NCBI GenBank assembly: GCA_021298835.1
Contig: JAJTHG010000040.1
Coordinates: 1-64,000 of the forward strand
Direction of reading: 5' to 3'
Source of the DNA: Gemmatimonadota bacterium
GTDB lineage: Bacteria > Gemmatimonadota > Gemmatimonadetes > Gemmatimonadales > Gemmatimonadaceae
Length of the DNA: 64,000 nucleotides
Of this stretch, positions 9,232 through 17,908 are shown one piece after another; within the stretch, counting starts at the first letter, position 1, and each line of letters opens with the position of its first letter. The translations under genes were made by a program, and so were the position numbers. The notes beneath the pieces were generated by a model. It saw nothing but the letters and a program-made list of their open reading frames with translations. It ran no database searches and was not told where the DNA came from.

Positions 9232-10449
9232 ATGGACGTGATCTTCCTCTCCCCGGGCTATCCCCCCGAGATCCCCCATTTCGTGCAGGCCCTCGCCGGC
9301 CAGGGGGCGCGCGTGTGGGGGGTGGGCGACGTCCCCGAGCACCAGTTGCCCGACGTGACGCGGCGGGCCCTCGCGGGCTACCTGCGCGTGCCGTCCCTGC
9401 AGGACGACATGGGCGTCGTCGGCGCCCTTGGCAAGTGGATGACGGGCCGCAGGCCGGAGCGCGTGATCGCGCTGTGGGAGCCAGCGGTCGTGCTCGCCGC
9501 GCGCATCCGCGAAGCGATGGGGATCGCCGGCCAGGACATCGAGCAGGCCACGCGCTTCCGCGACAAGGACGTCATGAAGCAGGCGGTGCGCGCCAAGGGC
9601 ATCCGCTGCGCCCGATCGGCCCGCGCCAACACCGTCCGCGAGGTCTGGGCGGCGGTCGAGCAGACCGGCTTCCCCGCGATCGTCAAGCCGCTCGACGGCG
9701 CGGGGTCGATGGACACCTTCCGCGTGAACGCGCCGCGGGAGCTCGAGGCCGCCCTGGCGCGGCTGACGCACGTGCCGAGCGTGAACGTCGAGGAGTTCAT
9801 CGACGGCGAGGAGTACCACTTCGACACGATCTGCTCGAACGGCACGATCCACTACGAGAACATGGGCTTCTACCGGCCCAAGCCGCTCATCGCGCGGAGC
9901 AACGAGTGGATCTCGCCGCAGACCATCGGCGTGCGCGACCTCACCCAGCCGCACCTCCAGCCCGGCATCGCGCTCGGCCGGGCGGTGCTGGAGGCGCTCG
10001 AGTTCCAGACCGGCTTCACCCACATGGAGTGGTTCCGGCTGCCGGACGGCGAGGCGGTCTTCAGCGAGATCGCCGCGCGGCCGCCGGGCGCCAACACGGT
10101 GGACCTGATGAACTTCGTCGGCGACATCTCCGTCTTCGACGGCTATGCCGAGGCCGAGATCAAGGGCACGTTCTCGCAGTCGCTCGAGCGGAAGTACAAC
10201 GCGGTCAACATCTTCAAGCGCGCGCAGGGGCAGGGCCGCATCACCCGGATCGAGGGGTTGCCCGGCCTGCTGCAGCGCTACGGCGAGCACGTCGTGCACA
10301 TCGACCTGCTGCCGGTCGGGGCCCAGCGCCGGAACTGGGTCCAGACGCTCCTCTCCGACGGTTACGTGGTCATCCGGCATCCCGAGTGGGATCGGGCGCT
10401 CGAGATCGCCGACGCCTTCGGCACCGACCTGCAGCTGTACGCCGGCTGA
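9232..10449 (+). CDS. ATP-grasp carboxylate-amine ligase (paralog 2)
   Basis: A 405-residue ATP-grasp ligase, plainly a duplicate of its upstream neighbour. The lysine of the nucleotide site is in FPAIVKPLDGAGS (Lys152), the acidic second strand is VEEFIDGEEYHFD, and the metal site strand is SEIAARPPGAN with Glu279. The two copies have diverged widely outside the motifs, including in the region after HFDT / HSLE that would face the substrate, suggesting that they act on different substrates or in successive steps. It starts with MDVIFLSPGYPPE at an ATG 24 bases after the previous stop. It is followed by a GTG-started esterase almost directly. Confidence 0.82.
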   Translation: MDVIFLSPGYPPEIPHFVQALAGQGARVWGVGDVPEHQLPDVTRRALAGYLRVPSLQDDMGVVGALGKWMTGRRPERVIALWEPAVVLAARIREAMGIAGQDIEQATRFRDKDVMKQAVRAKGIRCARSARANTVREVWAAVEQTGFPAIVKPLDGAGSMDTFRVNAPRELEAALARLTHVPSVNVEEFIDGEEYHFDTICSNGTIHYENMGFYRPKPLIARSNEWISPQTIGVRDLTQPHLQPGIALGRAVLEALEFQTGFTHMEWFRLPDGEAVFSEIAARPPGANTVDLMNFVGDISVFDGYAEAEIKGTFSQSLERKYNAVNIFKRAQGQGRITRIEGLPGLLQRYGEHVVHIDLLPVGAQRRNWVQTLLSDGYVVIRHPEWDRALEIADAFGTDLQLYAG

Positions 10450-10451
10450 CG

Positions 10452-11255
10452 GTGACGGTGGCCTCGGTCTCCCTCGCCCGGTTCCGGCGCCGACGCCGGC
10501 GTCCGGGGACGCACGTGACCCTGCGGGGCGTGTACTCCCCGGGGCTCGGCAACCGCCGCGATCTGCACGTGTACCTGCCTGCGGGGTATGCCGAGGGAGA
10601 CCAGCGCTACCCGGTGGTGTACCTGCACGACGGCCAGAATCTCTTCGACCCGCGGCTGTCGTTCGCGGGCGCCTGGGGGGCGGACACCGCGGCGGACGCC
10701 ACGGCGCGCCTCGGCTGGGAGGCGATCCTCGTCGGGGTCGCCAACGGACAGGCGCAGCGGGCGGACGAGTACTCGCCGTTCAACGACCCGCGCATCGGCG
10801 GGGGCCGGGCGGACCGCTACCTGCAGTTCCTTCTGCGCACCGTGAAGCCGCTGGTGGACGGCGAGTTCCGCACGAAGCCCGGCCGCGACGACACGGTCAT
10901 CGGCGGCGCTTCGCTTGGCGGGCTGGTCTCGCTGTACGCCTTCTTCCGGCACCCCGAGTACTTCGGCCGGGCGTCCGTGCAGAGCCCGGCGCTCTGGTTC
11001 GCGCGGGCCGCGATCTTCGAGTACGTCGCCGCCGCCCCCGCGTTCCCCGGGCGGATCTTCCTCGATTGCGGCCGGCTCGAGGGGGAGGGGACGCTGCGCA
11101 ACGCCCGCCGCATGCGCGACATGCTGCGCGACAAGGGCTACGTGGACGGCCGGACCCTGCGATGGGTCGAGGACCGCACCGGGCGGCACCACGAGAGCGC
11201 CTGGGGCCGCCGGCTCAAGCGCGCGCTCCCCTTCCTGCTGGCCGACGAACCATGA
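10452..11255 (+). CDS. esterase, PF00756 (esterase D / enterochelin-esterase-like fold)
   Basis: A 267-residue alpha/beta hydrolase of the putative esterase family. It shows the YPVVYLHDGQNLFD strand that carries the oxyanion-side residues, the nucleophile elbow GGASLGG with Ser154 and a C-terminal HHES with His246/247 as the likely catalytic histidine. No signal peptide is visible, so it acts in the cytosol. The only plausible starts are GTG at 10452 or 10458, two to eight bases after the ATP-grasp stop, arguing for co-translation. Members of the family cleave esters, including siderophore lactones and mycolyl esters; the substrate here is unknown. Confidence 0.78.
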   Translation: MTVASVSLARFRRRRRRPGTHVTLRGVYSPGLGNRRDLHVYLPAGYAEGDQRYPVVYLHDGQNLFDPRLSFAGAWGADTAADATARLGWEAILVGVANGQAQRADEYSPFNDPRIGGGRADRYLQFLLRTVKPLVDGEFRTKPGRDDTVIGGASLGGLVSLYAFFRHPEYFGRASVQSPALWFARAAIFEYVAAAPAFPGRIFLDCGRLEGEGTLRNARRMRDMLRDKGYVDGRTLRWVEDRTGRHHESAWGRRLKRALPFLLADEP

Positions 11256-11265
11256 GGACGCACCG

Positions 11266-11997
11266 ATGAGTACCCGGATGCGGGGGCACCACGAGGCCTG
11301 GCATTCCCCGGCGGTCGGCCGCACGATGCACGTGCGGTGGTTCGGCCACGGCGGGGCGCGCGTGCTGGCGTTCCCGACCACGATGGGCGACCACAACGAG
11401 TGGCCCAACCGCTTCATGCCGGACGTGCTCGCCGAGCACATCCGGAGCGGCGCGATCACCCTGTTCTGCCTCGACCACAACCACGACTTGTCGTGGTACG
11501 ACAAGCGGATCCCGCCCGGGGAGCGGGCGTGGCGGCACCTGGCGTACGACCGCTACCTCGCGACCGAGCTGCTCCCCTTCACGCGGCACGTGAATCCGAC
11601 GCCGTTCGTCATCGCCACCGGGGCGAGCTTCGGCGCCTACCACGCGGTGACGTTCGCGATGCGCAATCCGCAGGCCGTGCAGCGGGTGATCGGGATGAGC
11701 GGGACGTACGACATCCGCCGGATGACCGGCGGCGCGTCGGACGCGGCGGTTTACCTCGCCAACCCGGCGGAGTTCGTCGCCCGGGAATGGCAGCGCGAAC
11801 GGCTCGAGGCGCTGCAGCGGATGGACATCATCCTCGCGATCGGCGAAGATGACCCGGCGGCGGAGGACAACCGGGAGTTCTCGGGGATGCTCTGGCGCCA
11901 GGGGATCGGCAACGCCCTGCGGCTCTGGTCGGGCTTCGCGCACGACTGGCCGTGGTGGGAACGGATGATCGTACGGTACCTCGGCGGGCACGACTGA
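11266..11997 (+). CDS. esterase, PF00756-like (second copy)
   Basis: A 243-residue alpha/beta hydrolase of the same broad family as the preceding gene but only distantly similar. It has the strand RVLAFPTTMGDHNEW, the nucleophile elbow ATGASFGAYHA with Ser121 and a C-terminal FAHDWPWW with His226. Proteins of this type with W-rich ends (DHNEWPNRF, HDWPWWE) are often found beside ATP-grasp ligases. The start ATG is 10 bases after the previous stop. It could hydrolyse or transfer an acyl group made by the neighbouring ligases; that is inference from position only. Confidence 0.75.
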   Translation: MSTRMRGHHEAWHSPAVGRTMHVRWFGHGGARVLAFPTTMGDHNEWPNRFMPDVLAEHIRSGAITLFCLDHNHDLSWYDKRIPPGERAWRHLAYDRYLATELLPFTRHVNPTPFVIATGASFGAYHAVTFAMRNPQAVQRVIGMSGTYDIRRMTGGASDAAVYLANPAEFVAREWQRERLEALQRMDIILAIGEDDPAAEDNREFSGMLWRQGIGNALRLWSGFAHDWPWWERMIVRYLGGHD

Positions 11998-12026
11998 CCT
12001 TCACGGAACACACGGAGCGCACGCGC

Positions 12027-12968
12027 ATGGGCCCCATCCACCGCATCGGCCTCGTCGTCGGCCGCGAATGGTCCTTCCCCCCGGCCTTCATCGACGAGGT
12101 GAATGGTCGCGACACCGGCGTCGTCGCCGAGTTCGCCAGCATCGGCGGCACGCACCACGACGAGCCGGTTCCCTACGACGTGCTGGTGGACCGCATCTCG
12201 CACGAGGTGCCGATGTACCGGAGCTACCTCAAGCACGCCGTGCTGCAGGGAAGGACGGTCGTCAACAACCCCTTCATGTGGTCGGCCGACGACAAGTTCT
12301 TCGGCGCCTCGCTCATCACGCAGCTGGGGGTCGCCTCGCCGCGGACGGTGCTGCTGCCCAACAAGGCCTACGTCCCCGGGATCGTCCCGAACGAGTCGCT
12401 CCGCAACCTCAAGTACCCGCTCGACTGGCAGGCGATCGTCGAGTACACCGGGCTGCCCTGCGTGCTCAAGGACGCGCACGGCGGCGGCTGGAAGGAGGTG
12501 TACATCTGCCGCTCGCTCGAGGAACTGATCCACCACTACGACGAGTCGGGGCTGCTGACGATGGTGGTGCAGCAGTTCATCGACTTCGAGCAGTTCGTGC
12601 GGTGCCTCTGCCTCGGCCAGGAGGAGGTGCTCGTCATGCGCTACGACCCGCGGGCGCGGCGCTACATCGTGGATCCCGACTACCTCGAGCCGGCGCTCAA
12701 GGCCCGCGTGGTCCGCGACTGCCGCACGATCGTCGGCGCCCTCGGCTACGACATGAACTCGATCGAGTTCGCCATCAAGGACGGCGTGCCGTACGCGATC
12801 GACTTCATGAACCCGGCCCCCGACTTCGACGTCAACTCGCTGACGCCGGAGTACTTCCGCTGGGTCGTCGAGCACATGGCCGACCTCACGATCCGGCTCG
12901 CCCGGCACCCCCGGGCGCAGGTCGGGTCCCTCGACTGGGCGCGGATGTTCCGCGCCGGCCGCGGGTGA
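12027..12968 (+). CDS. RimK-like ATP-grasp ligase
   Basis: A 313-residue ATP-grasp protein unlike the earlier pair. It starts with a pre-ATP-grasp Rossmann region (HRIGLVVGREWSFPPAFIDE), has a nucleotide lysine in LPCVLKDAHGGG (Lys148), the acidic strand QQFIDFEQFVRC and the metal-binding strand YAIDFMNPAPDFDV with Asp259 and Asn262. This fits the RimK / D-Ala-D-Ala ligase group, which adds amino acids to peptides or small acids. The conserved asparagine of the metal site is kept, so it should be active. It is joined to the next gene by a GTGA overlap at 12965-12968. Confidence 0.8.
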   Translation: MGPIHRIGLVVGREWSFPPAFIDEVNGRDTGVVAEFASIGGTHHDEPVPYDVLVDRISHEVPMYRSYLKHAVLQGRTVVNNPFMWSADDKFFGASLITQLGVASPRTVLLPNKAYVPGIVPNESLRNLKYPLDWQAIVEYTGLPCVLKDAHGGGWKEVYICRSLEELIHHYDESGLLTMVVQQFIDFEQFVRCLCLGQEEVLVMRYDPRARRYIVDPDYLEPALKARVVRDCRTIVGALGYDMNSIEFAIKDGVPYAIDFMNPAPDFDVNSLTPEYFRWVVEHMADLTIRLARHPRAQVGSLDWARMFRAGRG

Positions 12969-14344
12969 GCGGCGGCACGCCCACCGCCGCGGGCGCGATC
13001 GCGGCCTGGCACGACGCCCTCGCCGCCGACACCGGCCGCGCGGAGGCGTCGTGGGTCCAGCTCAAGGCCGCTCTCGACCGCGACGGCATCGGCTTCGGCG
13101 GGCGACCGCTGTGCACGGTGCTCCGGCCGCGGCTGCTCGCGCCGGCGGAGTATGCACGGCTCGCGACCGCGCTCCGGGCGCTCATGCGGGCCTTCGCTGC
13201 CGCCGGCCGCCGCGCCGCCGCCGACCCGGCCGCCCGCGCGCAGTTCCGCCTTCTCGACTGGGAGGAGACGCTCTTCGGCTGGGAGACCGGCGGCCTCGAG
13301 CCGAGCCCCCTCGGCCGGATGGACACGTTCATCGACCCGGGCACCGGTACGCTGCAGGTGACCGAGTTCAACGCCGAGACCCCGGCCGGCCCGTTCTACA
13401 ACGACGCGATCGCGCGTGCCTTCGAGCAGCTCCCGATCACCCGCGCGATCGCGCGCGACTGGTGGGTGCGCCCCCTCCACGCGGGCCCCGGGACCCTGCA
13501 GGCGCTGCTCGACCACTACGCCACATGGTGCGGGGTCCACGTGCGCCCGCGCATCGCCATCCTCGACTGGCCGGAGGTCCCCACCCAGGCGGAGTTCCGG
13601 CTGGCGCAGGCCCACTGCGCCGCGCAGGGCATCGCCTGCGTCATCGGCGACCCGCGCGAGTGCGAGTTCCGCGGCGGCCGCCTCTGGCTCGACGGCGCGC
13701 CGGTGGACCTCGTGTACAAGCGCGTGCTGCTCACGGAGCTCGTCCAGCGCACCGGGCTCGACGGGGCCGTCCTGCAGGCGGTGCGCGCCGGCGCCGTGTG
13801 CATGGCCAACGGCATCCGGGCGAAGGTGCTGCACAAGAAGGCCTCGCTGGCGGTGCTCTCGGACGAGCGCAACGCGGCGTGGTTCGACGCCGACATGCAG
13901 CGGGCGATCGCCGCCCACGTGCCGTGGACGCGCGTCGTCGAGGCGCGCCGCACCCGCACGCCGGACGGGACGGAGGCCGACCTGCTCCCGTGGTGCGAGG
14001 CCAACCAGGACCGGCTCGCCCTCAAGCCGAGCGACGACTACGGCGGCCACGGCATCGTGCTCGGCTGGACGGTGGACGCGGCCGAGTGGCGCCGCGCGCT
14101 CGCCGCCGCCGAGGCGGCGCCGACGGTCGTGCAGGACCGGATCGTCCTTCCCCGCGAAGCGTTCCCGGGCTGGGGCGAGGACGGTCTCGCCTGGGCGGAT
14201 CGACAGGTGGACACCGCCCCCTACATTGCCCATGGCGGCTACGTGGACGGGGTGCTGACGCGCCTCTCCACCGAGGCCCTGCTCAACGTCACGGCCGGCG
14301 GCGGCAGTCAGGCGCCGACCTTCCTGATCGAACCGCGCGCGTAG
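12965..14344 (+). CDS. circularly permuted ATP-grasp protein (glutathionylspermidine-synthase-like / CP_ATPgrasp)
   Basis: A 459-residue protein with the ATP-grasp elements in permuted order: the acidic metal-site strand TEFNAETPAGP (Glu134, Asn136, Glu138) lies in the N-terminal half and the nucleotide lysine in LALKPSDDYGGHG (Lys354) near the end. This order is typical of glutathionylspermidine synthase and CP_ATPgrasp families, which form amide bonds to amines or peptides. The start is GTG 12965, overlapping the stop of the RimK-like gene, so the two products are made together and may work as a pair. No amidase domain is fused. Confidence 0.78.
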   Translation: MSGGTPTAAGAIAAWHDALAADTGRAEASWVQLKAALDRDGIGFGGRPLCTVLRPRLLAPAEYARLATALRALMRAFAAAGRRAAADPAARAQFRLLDWEETLFGWETGGLEPSPLGRMDTFIDPGTGTLQVTEFNAETPAGPFYNDAIARAFEQLPITRAIARDWWVRPLHAGPGTLQALLDHYATWCGVHVRPRIAILDWPEVPTQAEFRLAQAHCAAQGIACVIGDPRECEFRGGRLWLDGAPVDLVYKRVLLTELVQRTGLDGAVLQAVRAGAVCMANGIRAKVLHKKASLAVLSDERNAAWFDADMQRAIAAHVPWTRVVEARRTRTPDGTEADLLPWCEANQDRLALKPSDDYGGHGIVLGWTVDAAEWRRALAAAEAAPTVVQDRIVLPREAFPGWGEDGLAWADRQVDTAPYIAHGGYVDGVLTRLSTEALLNVTAGGGSQAPTFLIEPRA

Positions 14345-14380
14345 TTCCCGTCGTCCCACCTCCAGCCAGCCGGGTCCCGG

Positions 14381-15496
14381 ATGCTCAAGCCCCCGTCGCT
14401 CACGATCGGAGTGGAAGAGGAGTACCAGATCATCGACCCGGTGACGCGGGAGCTGCACGCGTACATCAACCAGATCCTCGAGGCCGACCATGTCGTGCTC
14501 CGGCAGGTCAAGCCGGAACTGCACCAGAGCATCGTCGAGGTCGGCACGACGGTCTGCCAGACGCCGGCCGACGTCCGCCGGCAGCTGGTGGAGCTGCGCG
14601 GCGGCCTCATGGAGCTGGCGGCACGGCGCGGGCTCAAGATCGCCGCCGCGGGCACGCACCCGTTCTCGCACTGGAAGGACCAGCCGATCACGCCGCTCGA
14701 GCGCTACATCGGCACCCGGCAGGCGATGGCGCAGCTCGCCCAGCAACTGCTCATCTTCGGCACGCACGTGCACATCGGCATCGAGGACAAGGACTTCCTG
14801 ATCGACGCCTGCAACGTCGCGCGGTACTTCCTGCCCCACATCCTGTGCCTCAGCACGTCGTCGCCCTTCTGGATCGGCCGCGAGACGGGGCTCAAGTCGT
14901 ACCGGTCGGTGGTCTTCCGCGCCTTCCCGCGCACCGGCGTGCCGCGCGTCCTCAACGGCCACTCGGATTACCGGCAGTACGTGCAGATGCTGGTGGACAC
15001 CGGCTGCATCCCCGACGCCTCGCGGATCTGGTGGGACGTGCGGCCGCACCACACGTACCCCACGCTCGAGTTCCGGCTCTGCGACGTCTGCACGCGCGTC
15101 GAGGAGGCGGTGTGCATCGCGGCGATCCTCCAGGCGCTCGTGTACAAGCTCTGGAAGATGCGGCGCGACAACATGACGTTTCGCGTCTACTCGAGCGACC
15201 TGATCGACGAGAACAAGTGGCGCGCGGTGCGCTACGGGCTCGACGGCAAGCTGATCGACTTCGGCCAGGCCCGCGAGCTGCCGGCGCGCGAGCTGATCCG
15301 CGAGTTCATCGAGTGGTTCCTCGGTGACGTCCTCGACGAGCTCGGCACCCGCCAGGAGGTCGAGTACGCCTTCCGCATCCTCGCCGAGGGCTCGAGCGCC
15401 GACCGCCAGCTGCGGGTGCACCGCGAGACGAACGGCGACCTCAACGCCGTCGTGGACCACATCATCCGCGAGACCGAGGAAGGGGTCCTCACCTGA
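14381..15496 (+). CDS. carboxylate-amine ligase, GCS2 fold (YbdK family)
   Basis: A 371-residue member of PF04107. It begins with the family signature [11 protein letters not shown] (Glu12-Glu14), has [11 protein letters not shown] (His129, His131) and the C-terminal [14 protein letters not shown] that lines the active site. E. coli YbdK has weak glutamate-cysteine ligase activity and the true substrates of most relatives are unknown. The gene lies 36 bases after the permuted ATP-grasp gene on the same strand. Length and motifs are complete, so an active ligase is expected. Confidence 0.88.
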   Translation: MLKPPSLTIGVEEEYQIIDPVTRELHAYINQILEADHVVLRQVKPELHQSIVEVGTTVCQTPADVRRQLVELRGGLMELAARRGLKIAAAGTHPFSHWKDQPITPLERYIGTRQAMAQLAQQLLIFGTHVHIGIEDKDFLIDACNVARYFLPHILCLSTSSPFWIGRETGLKSYRSVVFRAFPRTGVPRVLNGHSDYRQYVQMLVDTGCIPDASRIWWDVRPHHTYPTLEFRLCDVCTRVEEAVCIAAILQALVYKLWKMRRDNMTFRVYSSDLIDENKWRAVRYGLDGKLIDFGQARELPARELIREFIEWFLGDVLDELGTRQEVEYAFRILAEGSSADRQLRVHRETNGDLNAVVDHIIRETEEGVLT

Positions 15497-15540
15497 CGCC
15501 CGCGTGGGGCGCCCCCCCTCACGGAACCCGGCCCGGCCGG

Positions 15541-15546
15541 TAACGT
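15541..15546 (+). promoter_or_regulatory. -10-like TAACGT element inside the ligase block
   Basis: TAACGT followed by TCAT lies between the YbdK-like and C26 genes, 60 bases before the latter's start. It could give the last two genes an internal promoter with a leader of about 54 bases. Confidence 0.3.
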
Positions 15547-15606
15547 TCATCCCATGGCCCCGGCGCGCCGGCGGGGTCCGCCACGCGCAGGTCCCGAGCC
15601 ACTCCG

Positions 15607-16377
15607 ATGCCCCGCTACCGCCCGCTGATCGCGGTCACCACGCAGACGCTGCACGCCATCGACGGCATCCCCGAGGGGCTGCCCCAGTCGGTGGTGATGA
15701 ACCAGCGCTACTACTACGCCATCACCCTCGTCGGCGCGGTGCCGCTGCTCGTGCCGCTCCTCGACGACGACGAGGACACCCTGCGCGAGATCTTCGACCG
15801 CGTGGACGGGGTGCTCGTGCCCGGCGGCGTGGACATGGATCCCGCCGCCTACGGCGAGGCCCCGCACGAGCGCCTCGGCCGGATCGACCCCGCCCGCGAC
15901 CGCACCGAGCTCGCGCTCGCGCGGTGGTGCGTCGAGGAACGGAAGCCCTTCCTCGGCCTCTGCCGCGGCGCGCAGGTCCTCAACGTCGCCACCGGCGGCT
16001 CGCTCTGGCAGGACCTCGACGCCCAGTACGCCGGGGCCATCAAGCACGACTACTTCCCCACCTACGGCTTCGAGCGCGACCATCTCGCGCACGAGGTGAC
16101 GGTGGCGAAGGGCTCGCGCCTCCGGCACGCGATGGAGGTCGAGCGCTACCACGTGAACTCGATGCATCACCAGGGGCTCAAGGCGATCGGCCGCGGGCTC
16201 GTCGCGACGGCCGTCGCTCCCGACGGACTCGTCGAGGCGGTCGAGCTCGACGACGACGCCTTCGTCGTCGGCGTACAGTGGCACCCCGAGGTCTTCGAGC
16301 TCACCGATCCGCACACGCGGCACCTGTTCAAGGAATTCGTGGACGCGGCGGCGGCGCAGCGGGCGACGCGGCGCTAG
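15607..16377 (+). CDS. gamma-glutamyl-gamma-aminobutyrate hydrolase family protein (peptidase C26, PuuD-like)
   Basis: A 256-residue class I glutamine-amidotransferase-like hydrolase. The nucleophile elbow GLCRGAQVLNV gives Cys119 and VQWHPEVFE gives His226 and Glu228, a full catalytic triad. PuuD-type members cleave gamma-glutamyl bonds, for example gamma-glutamyl-GABA in putrescine use. Here it lies between two GCS2-fold ligases that could make gamma-glutamyl amides, so it may remove a protecting gamma-glutamyl group or recycle the product. It contains the usual GVDMDP segment after VLVPGG. Confidence 0.88.
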   Translation: MPRYRPLIAVTTQTLHAIDGIPEGLPQSVVMNQRYYYAITLVGAVPLLVPLLDDDEDTLREIFDRVDGVLVPGGVDMDPAAYGEAPHERLGRIDPARDRTELALARWCVEERKPFLGLCRGAQVLNVATGGSLWQDLDAQYAGAIKHDYFPTYGFERDHLAHEVTVAKGSRLRHAMEVERYHVNSMHHQGLKAIGRGLVATAVAPDGLVEAVELDDDAFVVGVQWHPEVFELTDPHTRHLFKEFVDAAAAQRATRR

Positions 16378-16422
16378 CAGGTCGCGCGGAACCGCCGCCT
16401 GGGGGCGGCGAGGCGGGTTGCC

Positions 16423-17898
16423 ATGGCGCTGGCCATCGTTCGCGACACGTTCGCCGACGGGGACTACGCACGGTTCACCGAGCGGTGCGTGACACAGCTC
16501 GAGGCGCTCGGTCGCATCACCGCCAACCCGGCCTTCGGCGAGGGACCGGCGACGCTCGGCGCGGAACTCGAGCTGCCGCTCGTCGCGCCGGACGGCCGTC
16601 CTGCTCCCGTCAACCGCGCGCTCATCGCCGCGGTGGACGACCCGCGCCTGACCGTCGAGATCGCGCGCTACAACCTCGAGCTGAACCTCACCCCCGTCCC
16701 CGCGGCGGGGCGCCCCTTCCGCGCGATGGGGGACGAGATCGGCGCCCTCCTCGACGCCCTGCGCCGCCACGGCGAACCCCTCGGTGCCGCGCCGCTGCCG
16801 GTCGGCATCCTGCCGTCGATCGCGCGCGCGGACACCACGTCCGAGGCGATGACCGACCTGCCGCGCTACCGCGCACTCGAGGCGGCCGTGCGCCGCCTGC
16901 GCCGCGGCCCCGCCCGCCTCGTCGTGCGAGGCCGCGAGACGCTCGATGTCGAGGACGACGGCGTCATGCTCGAAGGCGCCAACACGTCCTTTCAGGTGCA
17001 CCTGCGTGTCCCCGCCGGCCGCTACGCCGACACCTACAACGCCGCGCAGCTCGCGACGCCGGTGGCCGTGGCGCTCGGGGCCAACTCGCCGATCTTCCTC
17101 GGCCGCACGCTCTGGGACGAGACGCGGATCGTCGTCTTCAAGCAGAGCGTGGACATGCGCACCGACGACGAGCTCGCCTGGCACCGGCCCGCGCGCGTGG
17201 CCTTCGGCCACGGCTGGGTGCGGCACGGCATCCACGAGCTCTTCGCCGAGAGCGTGCGGCTGCATCCCCCGATCTTCCCCGTCAGCGGGGAGGGCGCGCC
17301 GGTGGATGCGCATGACCCGCCCGGCCTCGCGGAGCTGCGCCTGCATCAGGGGACGGTCTGGCGCTGGAACCGCGCCGTGTACGACCCCGGTGATGGCGGG
17401 CACCTGCGGATCGAGTTCCGCGCGCTCCCGAGCGGCCCCACCGTGCGCGACATGATGGCCAACGCTGCGTGGATCCTCGGGCTCACCATGGGGATGCGCG
17501 ACGGCATCGAGGAACGCCTGTGCGGCTGCCCGTTCCTGATGTGCGACACGAGCTTCTACCGCGCCGCCCGCGACGGCCTCGACGCCCGGCTCCTCTGGCC
17601 CACCAGGGCGGGCCCGGCCCCGCGCGAGCGTGACGTCGTCGAGCTCGCGGAGAAGCTCCTGCCGGTAGCGGCCGACGGGCTGCGTCGGCTCGGCGTGGAC
17701 GACGACGAGGCGGGCGAGCTGCTCGCGGTCATCGCCGGCCGGCTCGCCGCGCGGCGGACGGGGGCGCGGTGGCAGCGGGCGGCCCTGCTGCGGCTGCGCG
17801 AGACGGTCGCCGAGGCCCAGGTGCTTCCGACGCTGGTGCGCGAGTACGCCGCCCGCGCCGCGACGGGGGAGCCGGTGCACACGTGGTCGGCCCTCTGA
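16423..17898 (+). CDS. glutamate-cysteine ligase family protein (GCS2 fold, second type)
   Basis: A 491-residue protein with the PF04107 landmarks: ATLGAELELPLV (Glu48, Glu50) binding metal/glutamate, YNLELNLTPVP, and TSFQVHLRVP. The C-terminal 100 residues are helical and rich in Arg and Leu. It is much longer than the YbdK-like ligase at 14381 and belongs to a different subgroup, seen as stand-alone glutamate-cysteine-ligase-like proteins of unknown substrate. A 7-bp-arm hairpin (16393-16410) sits in the 45-base gap before it. It ends the plus-strand block and meets the minus-strand DUF6702 gene 10 bases later. Confidence 0.8.
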   Translation: MALAIVRDTFADGDYARFTERCVTQLEALGRITANPAFGEGPATLGAELELPLVAPDGRPAPVNRALIAAVDDPRLTVEIARYNLELNLTPVPAAGRPFRAMGDEIGALLDALRRHGEPLGAAPLPVGILPSIARADTTSEAMTDLPRYRALEAAVRRLRRGPARLVVRGRETLDVEDDGVMLEGANTSFQVHLRVPAGRYADTYNAAQLATPVAVALGANSPIFLGRTLWDETRIVVFKQSVDMRTDDELAWHRPARVAFGHGWVRHGIHELFAESVRLHPPIFPVSGEGAPVDAHDPPGLAELRLHQGTVWRWNRAVYDPGDGGHLRIEFRALPSGPTVRDMMANAAWILGLTMGMRDGIEERLCGCPFLMCDTSFYRAARDGLDARLLWPTRAGPAPRERDVVELAEKLLPVAADGLRRLGVDDDEAGELLAVIAGRLAARRTGARWQRAALLRLRETVAEAQVLPTLVREYAARAATGEPVHTWSAL

Positions 17899-17908
17899 CG
17901 GGCCGCGG

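Noticed and set aside
15554-15606. ATG at 15554 as an alternative start for the C26 hydrolase
   Set aside because: It is not in frame with the gene.
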